Shown piece by piece: positions 9,149 to 18,501 of a DNA stretch of 64,000 bases (positions are counted from its first letter, which is position 1; the number at the start of each line of letters is the position of its first letter). The stretch is from Gemmatimonadaceae bacterium (GTDB taxonomy: Bacteria > Gemmatimonadota > Gemmatimonadetes > Gemmatimonadales > Gemmatimonadaceae). Under the pieces are notes generated by a model. It did not search any database, was not told the origin of the DNA, and saw only the letters and a list, made by a program, of their open reading frames with translations. The stretch lies in assembly GCA_020851035.1 (NCBI GenBank), contig JADZDM010000001.1, positions 151,160 through 215,159 on the forward strand, written 5' to 3'. The position numbers and the translations under genes are program-made.

Positions 9149-11022
9149 GGCCGACCCTCACGCTGCTGGCGGCCGCCCAGCTGCTGCTCTCGATGCCGAT
9201 GTCGGCGCAGCCGCTGCCGCGTGGCGTCCGCGACTCGCTCGATCGCTTCCTCGTGCGCCATCTCCGCGAGATCCCCGTGCCCGGGTTCTCCGTCGTCGTG
9301 GTCAGGGGCGGCACCGTCGCCTACAGCAGGGGATTCGGGGTCGAGGTCGCCGGCGGCACGCGCCCGATGACCACACGGTCGCCGGTCGCGATCGGATCGC
9401 AGACCAAGTCCATCACCGCGATCGCGATGATGCGACTCGTCGAGCGCGGACTGGTCCGGCTCGATGCGCCGGTCGTCCGGTACCTGCCGTGGTTCCGGAC
9501 CGCGGATCGCCGCGGCGGCGAGATCACGGTGCGCATGCTGCTGCACAACACGTCGGGGATTCCGAGCGCCGACAAGTGGCTGTACAGCCAGGACTCGGAC
9601 GAAGGGGCGATGGAGCGCGAGGTGCGCGGCCTGTCGTCGGTGATACTCACGCGGACACCGGGAACATCGTTCGAGTACGCGAACGAGAACTGGAGCGTCG
9701 CCGGTGCGATCATCGAGGCCGTCTCGGGCATGCGCTATAGCGCCTTCCTCGAACAGGAGTTCTTCCACCCGCTCGGCATGACCCGGTCCAGCACCTCGCG
9801 GGCGCGGTTCGCGGACATCGGTGCGCTGTGGGGCCATCATGCGGAGCCCGACGGTGTCAGCCCCGCCGGCCCGCGGTTCATCTCCGGCGCCCTCGCGGCC
9901 GGAAGCGAGCTTCGCATGTCGGCGGACGACATGGGGAAGTACCTCGGGATGCTGCTCCGGAAAGGTGCCACGGGCGGCACGCGCTACCTGCGCGAGGAAT
10001 CGGTGGCGCAACTCTTCGTGCCGGGGAGCATCACCACCGTCACCATGCCGGAGATGGGGGTGCGCGGGGGAAAGTCCGGCTATGGGATGGGGTGGGTGGT
10101 CGTGAGCGCGGACGGGCGCACGGTGATCAACCACGGCGGCAGCACCGTCGTGATGAGCTCATGGACGATCATCGACACCCTCACGAAGACCGCCGCAAGC
10201 GTGCTGTATGGCGGCCCGACGCTCGATGCGTATCGCTATCCCGGTCAGCTCTGGCTCGTGAACAACCTCCTCCACATCACGAACGGCGAGCCCCTCAGCA
10301 CGCTCGGACGGCCCACCGAGGCCGATCCGACGCGCAACGCCTACGAGCTGCCGGGTGCACTGCGCGATCGCTACCTCGGCACCTACCTCTCGCCGGACGG
10401 CTTTCGCGCCGAAGTCGTGGGTGCGCCGCGGGGCGATCGCCTGCAGTTCCGCATGGATGCCGGCGCCTCTCGCTACCGCGCCGATCTCGACTTCGTGAGT
10501 CCGTCGAGTGCGGTGCTGCGCAACATCGCCGGTGCCGCGCCGATCACCTTCACGATCACACCCGCTGGTGTGGTCACCGGCCTCGCCGGCAGTGTGCCCG
10601 GGGGCGTGTTCCGCAGGCGCAGCGCCGCCGACGTTGCGCGCGTGCAGGAGCGGGAATCGCCGGGCGGCCGCGTCCGCATCCAGGTGCCGCGTGACTGGAC
10701 GGTGTCGTTCGACGGGAACGCGTTCACTGCGGTGCGCACAGCCGACCCCACGACACGCCTCAGCGGTGTGCTCGCGCCCAGCCGGGGCGGCATGCCCGTC
10801 GCCCTCCGCCTGTCGACACGGTCGGAATCGATCGGACGCCACGAGTGGACGCGCCGGACCTGGATGGAGCGCACACCTGCGGGCGCGCGTCAGCGGACGC
10901 AGCTCGAGACGCAGGTGGGCACCGACTGGTTCCGCCTCGACGCCGACGTGGCGCCGGGGCGGCTGACGGCTGCGCTGCGCGATGTCATCGTGCCGCTGCT
11001 GTCGACGATCGAACTCCGCTAG
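9145..11022 (+). CDS. Secreted serine hydrolase, class C beta-lactamase fold
   Basis: 625 residues with a Sec signal peptide (hydrophobic core about 4-20, likely cleavage after MSA). The beta-lactamase/penicillin-binding fold is shown by the nucleophile motif SQTK (Ser85-Lys88), the second motif YAN (Tyr178-Asn180) and an HGG (His330) in place of KTG. Such proteins are D-amino-peptidases, esterases or PBP4*-like enzymes rather than true beta-lactamases. About 280 extra residues follow the catalytic domain, with no motif I recognise beyond a likely beta-rich domain. The start overlaps the permease stop (ATGA), suggesting a role linked to the transporter's substrate or cell-envelope stress. Substrate unknown. 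Confidence 0.9.
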   Translation: MRPTLTLLAAAQLLLSMPMSAQPLPRGVRDSLDRFLVRHLREIPVPGFSVVVVRGGTVAYSRGFGVEVAGGTRPMTTRSPVAIGSQTKSITAIAMMRLVERGLVRLDAPVVRYLPWFRTADRRGGEITVRMLLHNTSGIPSADKWLYSQDSDEGAMEREVRGLSSVILTRTPGTSFEYANENWSVAGAIIEAVSGMRYSAFLEQEFFHPLGMTRSSTSRARFADIGALWGHHAEPDGVSPAGPRFISGALAAGSELRMSADDMGKYLGMLLRKGATGGTRYLREESVAQLFVPGSITTVTMPEMGVRGGKSGYGMGWVVVSADGRTVINHGGSTVVMSSWTIIDTLTKTAASVLYGGPTLDAYRYPGQLWLVNNLLHITNGEPLSTLGRPTEADPTRNAYELPGALRDRYLGTYLSPDGFRAEVVGAPRGDRLQFRMDAGASRYRADLDFVSPSSAVLRNIAGAAPITFTITPAGVVTGLAGSVPGGVFRRRSAADVARVQERESPGGRVRIQVPRDWTVSFDGNAFTAVRTADPTTRLSGVLAPSRGGMPVALRLSTRSESIGRHEWTRRTWMERTPAGARQRTQLETQVGTDWFRLDADVAPGRLTAALRDVIVPLLSTIELR

Positions 11023-11199
11023 GCGTCTGGCACGTGTCCCCAGGCCGTTGACACCCCGCACGAACGCCGGCCGATCTCCCGGCGTCGGTGGATGATGTGG
11101 CGGGGCGACTCCACCGTGTGGTGGCTGCCCGAAGCCGTCACGGTGCTCATCGCGGACGACGAGTCACCGTTCGCGGGGGAGTGCGTGCGGACACGGCCC

Positions 11200-11244
11200 A
11201 CCGGCCGCCGGCTCACCGGCCGCCGGCTCACCGGCCGCCGGCTC
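11200..11244. repeat. Three tandem copies of a 15-bp GC-rich unit
   Basis: Three identical copies of ACCGGCCGCCGGCTC in a row, with CCGGC at both ends of each unit so that each copy is itself palindromic. It sits in the 250-bp gap between the serine hydrolase stop and the convergent DoxX gene, 30 bp from the latter's stop codon. It could act as a strong bidirectional structure in both 3' ends or simply be a slipped-strand expansion. Confidence 0.8.
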
Positions 11245-11273
11245 ACCAGCGGACGCACCTGTCGCGCCGCCAT

Positions 11274-11762
11274 TCAGTCGGCACTGGGCCACTGAGTGCG
11301 TGACGCCGCTCCGGGCGGCGTGTCGGCGGCCGCCAGCACGAGCAGTGCCAGGATGAGCGCGACGCTGTACTCGCTGCCGCCGCTGCCATGCTCCCCGACG
11401 AACCAGCCGAGGTGCCGGTGGATGATCACGATGCCGGCCAGCAGCAGCAGCGTGAAGCCGGCCGCCATCACACGCGTGCGGATCCCGAGCAGCAGCAGCG
11501 TGCCGCCGATCAGTTCGAAGGCCGTCACGAGCCAGACCAGCAGCACGCCGAGCGGAAGGCCCGTGCGCTCGAGATAGGCGCCGAAGCTGGCCACCGAGCC
11601 ATCGCGAAGGACGCGCACGACCGCATGCGCGAGAAAGAGGCCGGCGGTACCGATGCGCAGCAGGCGGATCGCGTGCGGGAGTGCGATGAAGGGGAACGGC
11701 GTGGACAGCGCTCCGGTGCGCCGGAGTGACGAAACGTGCCGGTCGTGCTCGGGCAGTGACAT
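11274..11762 (-). CDS. DoxX-family membrane protein
   Basis: 162 residues with four predicted membrane helices. The first contains LLRIGTAGLFLAHAVVR, a typical DoxX opening; the next are near 65-85 (VLLVWLVTAFELIGG), 90-115 and 130-150. DoxX proteins are poorly characterised inner-membrane proteins linked to thiosulfate:quinone oxidation or redox homeostasis. The start giving MSLPEHD was selected because a good Shine-Dalgarno (AGAGGG) precedes it; a longer frame adds a non-conserved leader. It stands alone, with the divergent neighbour 415 bp away. Specific function not assignable. Confidence 0.85.
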   Translation of the reverse strand: MSLPEHDRHVSSLRRTGALSTPFPFIALPHAIRLLRIGTAGLFLAHAVVRVLRDGSVASFGAYLERTGLPLGVLLVWLVTAFELIGGTLLLLGIRTRVMAAGFTLLLLAGIVIIHRHLGWFVGEHGSGGSEYSVALILALLVLAAADTPPGAASRTQWPSAD

Positions 11763-12177
11763 GAGCGGGCCCTCTGCAGGTGGGTGCGGTCGCGGGAGTG
11801 TTCCCCGCACGTTCCTCCACAATGCCGCGCGCACGCCGTCGGCGACATGTCGCTCATGGCACGAAATCCGCCGTTCGTCACGCGGGGCGCGAGTGAGGCC
11901 GTGATGGTACCCAGTTCCGCTCACGCGTCGGGGCGAGCTGGCGCAGGCGCGGCCGCCGTTCGTGCCGCCCGCGAGTCTGGCGTCCGCCGTGGCGCGCTGC
12001 CTGGCTCGTCATCGCGGATCTGCCGTTGGTCACCGCGAGTCCACGGCAGGTACCAGTCGCCGTGCGCAGGCCGGCCCGGTCACGTTCCGTGTGCGGTGTG
12101 ACGCGAGGTGCGTCGCCGCCGATGCGTCGCGGTGCTGACGCGACAGCACGGAACCAACTGTCTCTCCCGATCCTGCC
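11763..12177. other. Divergent intergenic region without recognised content
   Basis: 415 bp between the divergent DoxX gene and the secreted tRNA_anti-like protein. It must hold both promoters, but I see no convincing sigma-70-like hexamers, RNA gene or repeat. Confidence 0.5.
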
Positions 12178-13056
12178 ATGCGATCATCCACTTCCGTGAC
12201 ACACTGCAGCCGGCTCGGCCGGCCTGCGTGGACCTCCGCACTGCTCGTGCTGCTGGTGGGCGCCGCTCCGGCGGCGGCCCAGACCTGTGAGGCGACCTTC
12301 GCGAAGAGCGGGAACCCGATCACCGGCCTGCGCTACACGGCCATCCAGAGCGTGCCGGACCTGTCCACGCCGGACGCCGTGAACCAGTTGCGCGGGATCG
12401 TGCTCGCCCGCGGCTACGATGTGCTGGCGGCCGAGCCGGCAGCCGGCAACATGCTGCTCGAGGTGCCGCAGACCGCCGATCGGCGGTCGTTCCAGATCGT
12501 GGCGCAGGCGACGACCGAGGGGCAGCTGACCACGATGCAGCTGCGCGTCACGTTGCGCGGGGGGGTCTTCGCGAAGCAGGAGGCCGTGCGTGGCGAGGTG
12601 TGCGCCGTGCTGGCCGAGCTCAAGGGCGGCAGCGCCGGCGTCGCCGCTGCCGCGCGCGGGCGGACGGCCACGGCGGCGGCCGGCCCGCCCACCGCGCTGA
12701 CGGCGCAGACACTGGCGGACCGGGTGTCGAAGGAGGCGGAACGGAACGTGAGCGAGATTCCCCTGCGCTACGCTGGTCGTTCGTTCACGCTGAGCGGGAC
12801 GGTCGCGAGCGTCACGCGCGATGGCGAGTCGTACCGGGTGCGGTTCGCCATCCTCTCGTGGGAAGAGAAGGCCGTCAGGCTCCCCGGCTACCCGCAGTTC
12901 AAGACCGAGATCATGTGCGTGCTGGCACCCGGGCAGTCGGTGTATGCGCTCACGCTGCGCCCGAAGTCCTCTGTCCGACTGACCGGTACGTTCGCCGAGT
13001 ACCGCGAGGTGCTGCCGTCGGCGATGTGGCTGTCGGACTGCCGGCCGGCGCAGTAG
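12178..13056 (+). CDS. Secreted hypothetical protein with C-terminal OB-fold (tRNA_anti-like)
   Basis: 292 residues. A long n-region precedes a hydrophobic core (LLVLLVGAAPAAAQ), giving a Sec signal peptide ending near residue 35. Residues about 36-145 form a compact domain with two Cys. An Ala/Gly-rich linker at 150-172 follows. The last ~110 residues contain the pattern SFTLSGTVASVTRDGESYRV, typical of the OB-fold tRNA_anti-like domain found in lipoproteins and membrane proteins. This fold is not evidence for RNA binding when exported. The ATG 12178 start gives the signal peptide directly. No neighbour suggests a pathway; the gene is convergent with the DUF1996 gene, 35 bp away. Confidence 0.75.
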   Translation: MRSSTSVTHCSRLGRPAWTSALLVLLVGAAPAAAQTCEATFAKSGNPITGLRYTAIQSVPDLSTPDAVNQLRGIVLARGYDVLAAEPAAGNMLLEVPQTADRRSFQIVAQATTEGQLTTMQLRVTLRGGVFAKQEAVRGEVCAVLAELKGGSAGVAAAARGRTATAAAGPPTALTAQTLADRVSKEAERNVSEIPLRYAGRSFTLSGTVASVTRDGESYRVRFAILSWEEKAVRLPGYPQFKTEIMCVLAPGQSVYALTLRPKSSVRLTGTFAEYREVLPSAMWLSDCRPAQ

Positions 13057-13091
13057 CCGCGCGGACGCCGACGGCATGACCGGTGCTGGCG

Positions 13092-14705
13092 CTAGTACAG
13101 CTCGCGGCCGTCGCCGAGGAGGCCGACGAGGCAGTCGCGACCGGGCTGGAGGCAGTTGGTGACGATCAGCCGGAAGAACTCCGGCGTCCACCCGTTCATC
13201 CAGTCGGCGTGCGCGGAATAGCCGCCGCGGGTCGCGGCGGGATACATGTCCGACGTCAGCCGCCAGTAGGCCGGGGTCATGCCGGTGGTGACCGGCCAGC
13301 GGAAAATCTCGGTGATGATCGGCAGCATCACCGGGTGCGACGGCGGGCAGGTCGAGCGCGCCGGCGGGTTGCGGTAGTCCGGGTACGCCATGTGGCCCTT
13401 GTGGTCGGGCGAGTCGAGGCGCACCCCGTCCCAGCACTGCGGGAAGTTGATGCTGAGCGTCACCATGTCGCCGACGGGACAGTCCGGAATCGCCCCGGTC
13501 ACCGGCCGCGACGTCTTCAGGCAGCCCCACGTGGCCACGTCGAGCGCGTTGATCACCTGCGTCTTCCCCACGTTGCCGCGGTCGCCGGCGATCATCTGCA
13601 GGCCGGCCGGGATCTCGCGGATCGTGGCGGGATCGACATTGTAGCCGGTCTTGTAGTAGATGGTCGCGACATCGGGCGGGATCACCCGGCTGGTGCGCAC
13701 GTCGAACACCGCCGGCACCCAGTAGCCGGTGCGGTTCACCGTCCCACCCTGGCAGGTACCCGCGCCGCTGGTGGTGAGGCTCGGCGACGTGGATCCGGGC
13801 GTGATGTCGGCGTTGCCGAAGAACATGTGCAGGTGCGACAGGTTCGCCCCGCCGGGATACACGATCGGGTCGAAGAAGTCCATCTTCGCGAGCGTGCAGG
13901 TCATGCGGAAACTGCCCTCGCCCTGCGGCGCCGAGGGCGCGACGCTGCCGGCTCGCACCAGCGGGCCCGGCACGCCGGCATCCCCGAGTGGCACCTGCAG
14001 CACCGCGGCATCGAGGCCGGCCATGCCGGGCATGGCGTTCGGCATCTCGACGGTCTGCTCCTCGCCGATGCGGCACTCCGTGTAGGCGGCCGGCGGCGCA
14101 CCGCTGAACCCGCGGGCGTAGCCGCTCGCGGCGCACGGGACGCTGCCGTAGAACGCCTGCGTGTGCGTCACGCCGCTGGCCGCCACCAGCATCACGTCGC
14201 GGCGGCCGATGAACTCGCAGACCGCGCCGGTGGTGGAGCAGAAGGTGAACTGCTGCACGGGGGCCGGCTGCACCGCCAGCGTGCGCGTGGTGGTGAGCGG
14301 CGTGCCGCCGATCGTCGCGCGGACCGTGGCGGCCGTGCCGACGCCGGTGCCGGTGTACACGGCCCGGTAGCTCGAGTCGAAGGTGAAGAACGTCACGTCA
14401 CCCACCCGGCCGGTGCTGGTGCCTCCGCTGACGGCGATCTCCACCGTCAGGCCGGGTCCGATCCGCGCGCCGGCGGCATCCCGCGGCACGACGCTGATCG
14501 TGGTCGTGCGGCCGAGGGGCACGCTCGCGGTCGCCACGCTGATGGTCGTCGTGCTGGTCGAGACCTCCCCGGGCGAGCCGCCCGGGCCGGGGGGCAGCGC
14601 TGCGTCGGACCTGCACGCGAACAGGGCCAGCGAAAGCGTCGCGCCGAGGACAACGCGGATCCTGTGCGTGGCGAGCCCGGCGTCGGGCACGGAACGAAGG
14701 GACAT
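13092..14705 (-). CDS. DUF1996 lipoprotein with N-terminal Ig-like domain
   Basis: 537 residues. The N-terminus has a lipoprotein-type signal with Cys31 after LFA. Residues about 50-150 look like an invasin-type bacterial Ig domain (TTTISVVPRDAAGARIGPG pattern). From about 265 the DUF1996 core appears, recognisable from DPIVYPG followed by HLHMFFGN, and continuing with YWVPA and later HKGHMAYPDY. DUF1996 is common in fungal secreted proteins and occurs in some bacteria; its biochemical role is unknown, though the His/Asp-rich core resembles a secreted hydrolase or metal site. It is probably surface-exposed. No co-oriented partner is close; 170 bp separate it from the M20 peptidase gene upstream. 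Confidence 0.85.
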   Translation of the reverse strand: MSLRSVPDAGLATHRIRVVLGATLSLALFACRSDAALPPGPGGSPGEVSTSTTTISVATASVPLGRTTTISVVPRDAAGARIGPGLTVEIAVSGGTSTGRVGDVTFFTFDSSYRAVYTGTGVGTAATVRATIGGTPLTTTRTLAVQPAPVQQFTFCSTTGAVCEFIGRRDVMLVAASGVTHTQAFYGSVPCAASGYARGFSGAPPAAYTECRIGEEQTVEMPNAMPGMAGLDAAVLQVPLGDAGVPGPLVRAGSVAPSAPQGEGSFRMTCTLAKMDFFDPIVYPGGANLSHLHMFFGNADITPGSTSPSLTTSGAGTCQGGTVNRTGYWVPAVFDVRTSRVIPPDVATIYYKTGYNVDPATIREIPAGLQMIAGDRGNVGKTQVINALDVATWGCLKTSRPVTGAIPDCPVGDMVTLSINFPQCWDGVRLDSPDHKGHMAYPDYRNPPARSTCPPSHPVMLPIITEIFRWPVTTGMTPAYWRLTSDMYPAATRGGYSAHADWMNGWTPEFFRLIVTNCLQPGRDCLVGLLGDGRELY

Positions 14706-14875
14706 CTCGGAACGGTCCGCGGGCGAGGGGGGCCACGGGGGCGCGGACGCAGCCCCCGGAACCAGACCGCCGCTGCATGCGTCGCGTCACGACGCCGGGG
14801 TCTGCCCCCTCCAGTGCAAGCCCTGCGCCGTCTCCGCCCCGCCTGGCGCCGGGCCGTCGGCGGGGGCCGTTGCGC

Positions 14876-16297
14876 TCAGGGCAGAGGAGCCGGTGCCGCC
14901 GCCATGCGCTGCACGAGCTGCTCCCAGAAGGCCACCGAGACGTGGAACGCCTCGACGCCGATCCGCTCGTCGCGACCGTGGGCCCGCGACGGCTCACCCT
15001 GCTCGGAGGCCAGTCCCGAGACGCCGTAGGTCGGGATGCCGGCGTTCCGCGTGAAGAGGCCGTCGGTGGCCCCGGTGCTCATTTCGGGCACGACCGGTGC
15101 GCCGCCGAAGAATGCGGCCGACAGCGCCCGCATCGTGCCCATCACGTCAGGGCGCAGCGCCGACGGCGGGGATGGCACGACCTCGCGGGTGCGACTGACC
15201 TTCACCTTCGGCCCCACCACGCGCTGCAGCACGGCCATCACCGAGTCCACCGGCTCATCGGGCAGCATGCGGCAGTTCACGAGTGCGGTGGCACGCTGCG
15301 GCAGCGCGTTGTCCGCGTGGCCACCCGACAGGCGCGTGGCCACACACGTGGTCCGCAGCACGGAATTGAACCACGGGTTGCCTGCGGACAGTGCGGCCAC
15401 GCTGGCAGAGTCGGTCGCACCCGCCGCCACACGGCGCATCAGCGCCGCCAGCTCGGGCGCCTGTGACGCCGCCGATTCACGGAAGTAGCCTGCCGAGATC
15501 TCCGTCAGTCGCGCCGGAAAGCTGAAGGCGCCCAGGCGCGAAAGGCCGGCGGCGAGTTCGTAGATCGCGTTGTCGGCGCGGGGCACCGAGCTGTGCCCGC
15601 CCGGGTTCGTCGACTCGAGGTGGAAGTCCGCATACACCTTCTCGGCGGCCTGCATCCCCACACCGACGGCCTTCCCCTGTTCGGTGGCGACACCGCCGGC
15701 ATCGGTGTTCAGCGCCAGCTCCGCCTCGCGCAGCGGTGCATGGTGCTCCAGCAGCCACCGGATCGAGCGACCATCCGTTTCCTCGTCGGCACTGAGCACG
15801 GCGATGATGTCACGGTCGGGCACCCAGCCCGCGCGCTTCCAGCGCACGAAGGTCGCGACGATCGCGGCCAGGCCGGCCTTGTTGTCGTCCACGCCGCGGC
15901 CGTAGTACCAGCCGTCGGTCTCGCCGAAGGTGAACGGCGGCCGCGACCAGTCGCTCGCCAGCGCCGGCACCACGTCCATGTGCGCCATGACCAGGATCGG
16001 CTTCCGCCCCGACGCGCGGCCGCGGTACCGCACCACCAGCGAAGTGAGCTCGGCGCTTGGCCCCATGAGCTGCACGTCGGCCGCCGCGAAGCCGGCCGCG
16101 CGCAGGCGTCGTGCGACCAACCCGGCCAGCCGCGGCACCCCCGCCGTGTTGCTCGACGAATTCACGTTCACGAGTTCCGCGAGGATCGCACGTTCCTCGG
16201 CGCGATGGCGGGCAGCGGGCGTGGCGGACTGCGCGCAGAGCAGCGCCGTCGAGCACGCGAGCAGGGCGAGCGTGCGGGACGCGGCGGTGAGTGTCAT
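14876..16297 (-). CDS. Secreted M20-family zinc metallopeptidase
   Basis: 473 residues with a signal peptide ending near residue 22. The di-zinc catalytic core is complete: HMDVVP (His106, Asp108), the bridging Asp137 in GRGVDDNKAG, and the general base and ligand pair in DEETDG (Glu172, Glu173). The lid/dimerisation domain lies about 205-320. M20 enzymes are carboxypeptidases, dipeptidases or aminoacylases; export points to periplasmic peptide scavenging. The start codon overlaps the stop of the ROK-type kinase gene (ATGA), so the two are one transcript, although no metabolic link is obvious. Exact specificity cannot be read from the sequence. Confidence 0.92.
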   Translation of the reverse strand: MTLTAASRTLALLACSTALLCAQSATPAARHRAEERAILAELVNVNSSSNTAGVPRLAGLVARRLRAAGFAAADVQLMGPSAELTSLVVRYRGRASGRKPILVMAHMDVVPALASDWSRPPFTFGETDGWYYGRGVDDNKAGLAAIVATFVRWKRAGWVPDRDIIAVLSADEETDGRSIRWLLEHHAPLREAELALNTDAGGVATEQGKAVGVGMQAAEKVYADFHLESTNPGGHSSVPRADNAIYELAAGLSRLGAFSFPARLTEISAGYFRESAASQAPELAALMRRVAAGATDSASVAALSAGNPWFNSVLRTTCVATRLSGGHADNALPQRATALVNCRMLPDEPVDSVMAVLQRVVGPKVKVSRTREVVPSPPSALRPDVMGTMRALSAAFFGGAPVVPEMSTGATDGLFTRNAGIPTYGVSGLASEQGEPSRAHGRDERIGVEAFHVSVAFWEQLVQRMAAAPAPLP

Positions 16298-17319
16298 GAG
16301 GATCGTCGCTTGGGTGACCCGGGGACCTTCCGCCGGGTGGCCTGCTTCACTGCCGTGGCCGGTGCCTGCTTCGCCGGTGCCTTCTTTTCAGCGCCTCTCT
16401 TCGTGGGCGCCTTCCTCACCGTCTTCCTCACTGCTTTCTTCGCCGCTGTCTTCGCCGCTGTCTTCGCCGCTTTCTTCGCTGCTTTCCTTGCCGCTTTCTT
16501 CGCCACTTTCTTCACCGCCTTCCTCGGTGACTGCGTCGATGCCGGCCGGGTGCGTGGCGACTTCGCGCGCCGCGCCGCCGCGGACTGCGCGGGTCCGGCC
16601 ACACTCGCCGGCGCGCCGGCAATGGCGGCCGTGCCGGCATCGGTGAATTCCACCGGCGTCGATTCGGCGGTGCGCTCCCAGAGTCGCACGCCACCCTGGA
16701 TGGCGTTCTCGTTCGAGCCGCGGGTGGCGGCATCGGGCAGGTGCACGAGCTTGCGTGCATTGCCGCCGCCCAGCACGATGCCATCGCAGAGCAGTGCGGC
16801 GCGGAACAGGTCGCAGATCTTGTGGACGTGCCGCTCCCACTTCTCGTCGCCGAGGCGCGCCAGGCCGGCATCACCGATGTACTCCTCGTAGCTCTTGCCC
16901 TTGCGGTACGGCAGGTGTGCCAGCTCCAGCGGCTCCACGTGCCAGTCCTCGACGATCGCATTCCCGAGTCCGGTGCCCAGCCCCAGGAAGAGCATGCGGC
17001 CGCCGGCGTAGCTGCCGAGTGCCTGCATGGCGGCGTCGTTGATGATCCGCACCGGCTTGCCGAAGGCCTTCTGGAAGTCGAAGGTGATCCAGCCACCGGC
17101 GATGTTGATCGGCTCGCGGTACGGGCGGTTGTCCTTCACCGGGCCGGGATAGCCGAGGGAGATGGCCTCGAAATCCCAGTCCTTCGTGAGCTGCAGGACC
17201 CCGCGCACCATGTCGGCCGCGGTCATGGTGGGGCCGGACGGGATGCGATGGGTGACGCGGTCCCACGATCCGGCAACCTTGATGTGGGTACCGCCGACAT
17301 CGATGACGAGGATTCTCAC
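16294..17319 (-). CDS. ROK-family (polyphosphate-glucokinase-like) kinase with lysine-rich H1-like tail
   Basis: 341 residues from a GTG start preceded by a GGAG; an upstream ATG adds ten non-conserved residues. The kinase part (about 1-245) shows the actin-fold phosphate loop [32 protein letters not shown] and [10 protein letters not shown], matching ROK/polyphosphate glucokinases that phosphorylate glucose with ATP or polyphosphate. Residues 249-341 are unlike any kinase: about 93 residues almost wholly Lys, Ala, Arg, Pro and Thr in [11 protein letters not shown] repeats, like histone-H1-type bacterial nucleoid proteins. The DNA there is a ~12-bp-period tandem array (about 16430-16530), so expansion by slippage is plausible. 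The tail could bind DNA, RNA or polyphosphate. Coupled to the M20 gene by ATGA overlap. Confidence 0.88.
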   Translation of the reverse strand: MRILVIDVGGTHIKVAGSWDRVTHRIPSGPTMTAADMVRGVLQLTKDWDFEAISLGYPGPVKDNRPYREPINIAGGWITFDFQKAFGKPVRIINDAAMQALGSYAGGRMLFLGLGTGLGNAIVEDWHVEPLELAHLPYRKGKSYEEYIGDAGLARLGDEKWERHVHKICDLFRAALLCDGIVLGGGNARKLVHLPDAATRGSNENAIQGGVRLWERTAESTPVEFTDAGTAAIAGAPASVAGPAQSAAARRAKSPRTRPASTQSPRKAVKKVAKKAARKAAKKAAKTAAKTAAKKAVRKTVRKAPTKRGAEKKAPAKQAPATAVKQATRRKVPGSPKRRSS

Positions 17320-17447
17320 AGCGGAAGTCTCCGGGCAGCGCAGCGACATCACCGTGCGACGAGCCGGGCTCACCACCTGCAGCGATGTGGGGGTTCTGGA
17401 TGCGGGAGTCTGGTGCCTCGGGCGCGGCACGTCAACTTTGCAGGCAG

Positions 17448-17885
17448 ATGCGAGTCCTCCTCCAGCGAGTCAGCCGCGCCGAAGTCCGGGTGGACGATCG
17501 GGTCACGGGTCGGATCGGGCGCGGCTACCTGCTGCTGCTCGGGCTGACCCATGCCGACGACGAGGGGCGGCTGGCCTGGATGGCCGAGAAGGTGGCTGGC
17601 CTGCGGCTCTTCGCCGATGCCGAGGGGAAGATGAACCTCGCGCTGGGCGACGTGGGGGGGGCCGTGCTCGTGGTGAGCCAGTTCACGCTGTACGGCGACG
17701 CCACCCGGGGCCGCCGGCCCAGCTTCATCGAGGCGGCACGGCCCGAGGTCGCCATCCCGCTCTACGAACGCTTCATCACGCTGCTCCGCGCGCAGGGCCT
17801 GACGGTGGAAACCGGCGAGTTCGGCGCAATGATGGACGTGGACCTCGTCAACGACGGTCCCGTCACCCTCTGGCTCGAACGCTGA
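17448..17885 (+). CDS. dtd: D-aminoacyl-tRNA deacylase
   Basis: 145 residues, the usual DTD length. It starts [13 protein letters not shown], and carries the two family signatures: SQFTLYGD (Ser77-Gln78-Phe79-Thr80) and NDGPVT at 135-140 with the Gly-cisPro pair that selects D-aminoacyl or glycyl adducts. It hydrolyses D-aminoacyl-tRNA, and mischarged Gly-tRNA(Ala), in the cytoplasm. The start giving MRVLL is the conserved one; a longer frame has no homology-like residues. maf follows 4 bp after its stop codon, so the pair is an operon. Confidence 0.96.
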   Translation: MRVLLQRVSRAEVRVDDRVTGRIGRGYLLLLGLTHADDEGRLAWMAEKVAGLRLFADAEGKMNLALGDVGGAVLVVSQFTLYGDATRGRRPSFIEAARPEVAIPLYERFITLLRAQGLTVETGEFGAMMDVDLVNDGPVTLWLER

Positions 17886-17889
17886 CCTC

Positions 17890-18477
17890 ATGCGCGTGAT
17901 CCTCGCCTCCCAGTCGCCGCGGCGGCGGGAACTGCTCTCGCTGGTCGGCATCGACCACGCCGTGCAGCCGGCCGACATCGACGAGACGCCGTGGCCCGAC
18001 GAGGCGCCGGTGCCGCACACCGAGCGCCTGGCCCGCGCCAAGGCGGCGGTCGTCGCTGCCGGTGCCCCGGATGCCCTCGTCATCGCCGCCGACACCATCG
18101 TCGTCGTCGATGGCGCGATCCTCGGCAAGCCGGCCGACATCGCGGAGGCGCGGGCCATGCTGCACCGCCTCAGCGGGCGCACGCACGAGGTGTGCACCGC
18201 GATGGCCGTCGCACACGGCGGCCGCGTGGAGTCGGAGGTGGTGCGTGTGAGCGTGCGGTTCCGGCCGCTCGACGACGACACGATCGTGCGCTACGTGAAC
18301 ACCGGCGAACCGATGGACAAGGCCGGCGCCTACGGCATCCAGGGCTACGGCGCCACCATCGTCGAGCATATCGAGGGCGACTACTTCGCCGTCATGGGCC
18401 TCTCGCTGGTGACCGTGGTGACACTCGCCGCGCGGATGGGCGTGCACTATCGCTTCGGGCCGCTGCAGGCCGGTTGA
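17890..18477 (+). CDS. maf: Maf-family nucleotide pyrophosphatase
   Basis: 195 residues. The N-terminal signature SQSPRRRELL (7-16), the central IAADTIVVVDG with the catalytic Asp, and GKPADIAEARAML are all present. A later stretch ending KAGAYGIQGYGA carries the Lys and Gln/Gly residues typical of dTTP/UTP-specific Maf (YhdE) proteins. It removes non-canonical or excess nucleoside triphosphates and has been linked to septum inhibition. It is transcribed with dtd; both are quality-control enzymes. It is convergent with the glycosyltransferase gene. Confidence 0.94.
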   Translation: MRVILASQSPRRRELLSLVGIDHAVQPADIDETPWPDEAPVPHTERLARAKAAVVAAGAPDALVIAADTIVVVDGAILGKPADIAEARAMLHRLSGRTHEVCTAMAVAHGGRVESEVVRVSVRFRPLDDDTIVRYVNTGEPMDKAGAYGIQGYGATIVEHIEGDYFAVMGLSLVTVVTLAARMGVHYRFGPLQAG

Positions 18478-18501
18478 GCGGCCACGGCCCCGCGCGACCG
18501 G

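Noticed and set aside
16330..16560. Non-coding tandem repeat with ~12-bp period
   Set aside because: It is the coding sequence of the Lys/Ala tail of the ROK kinase and stays in frame.
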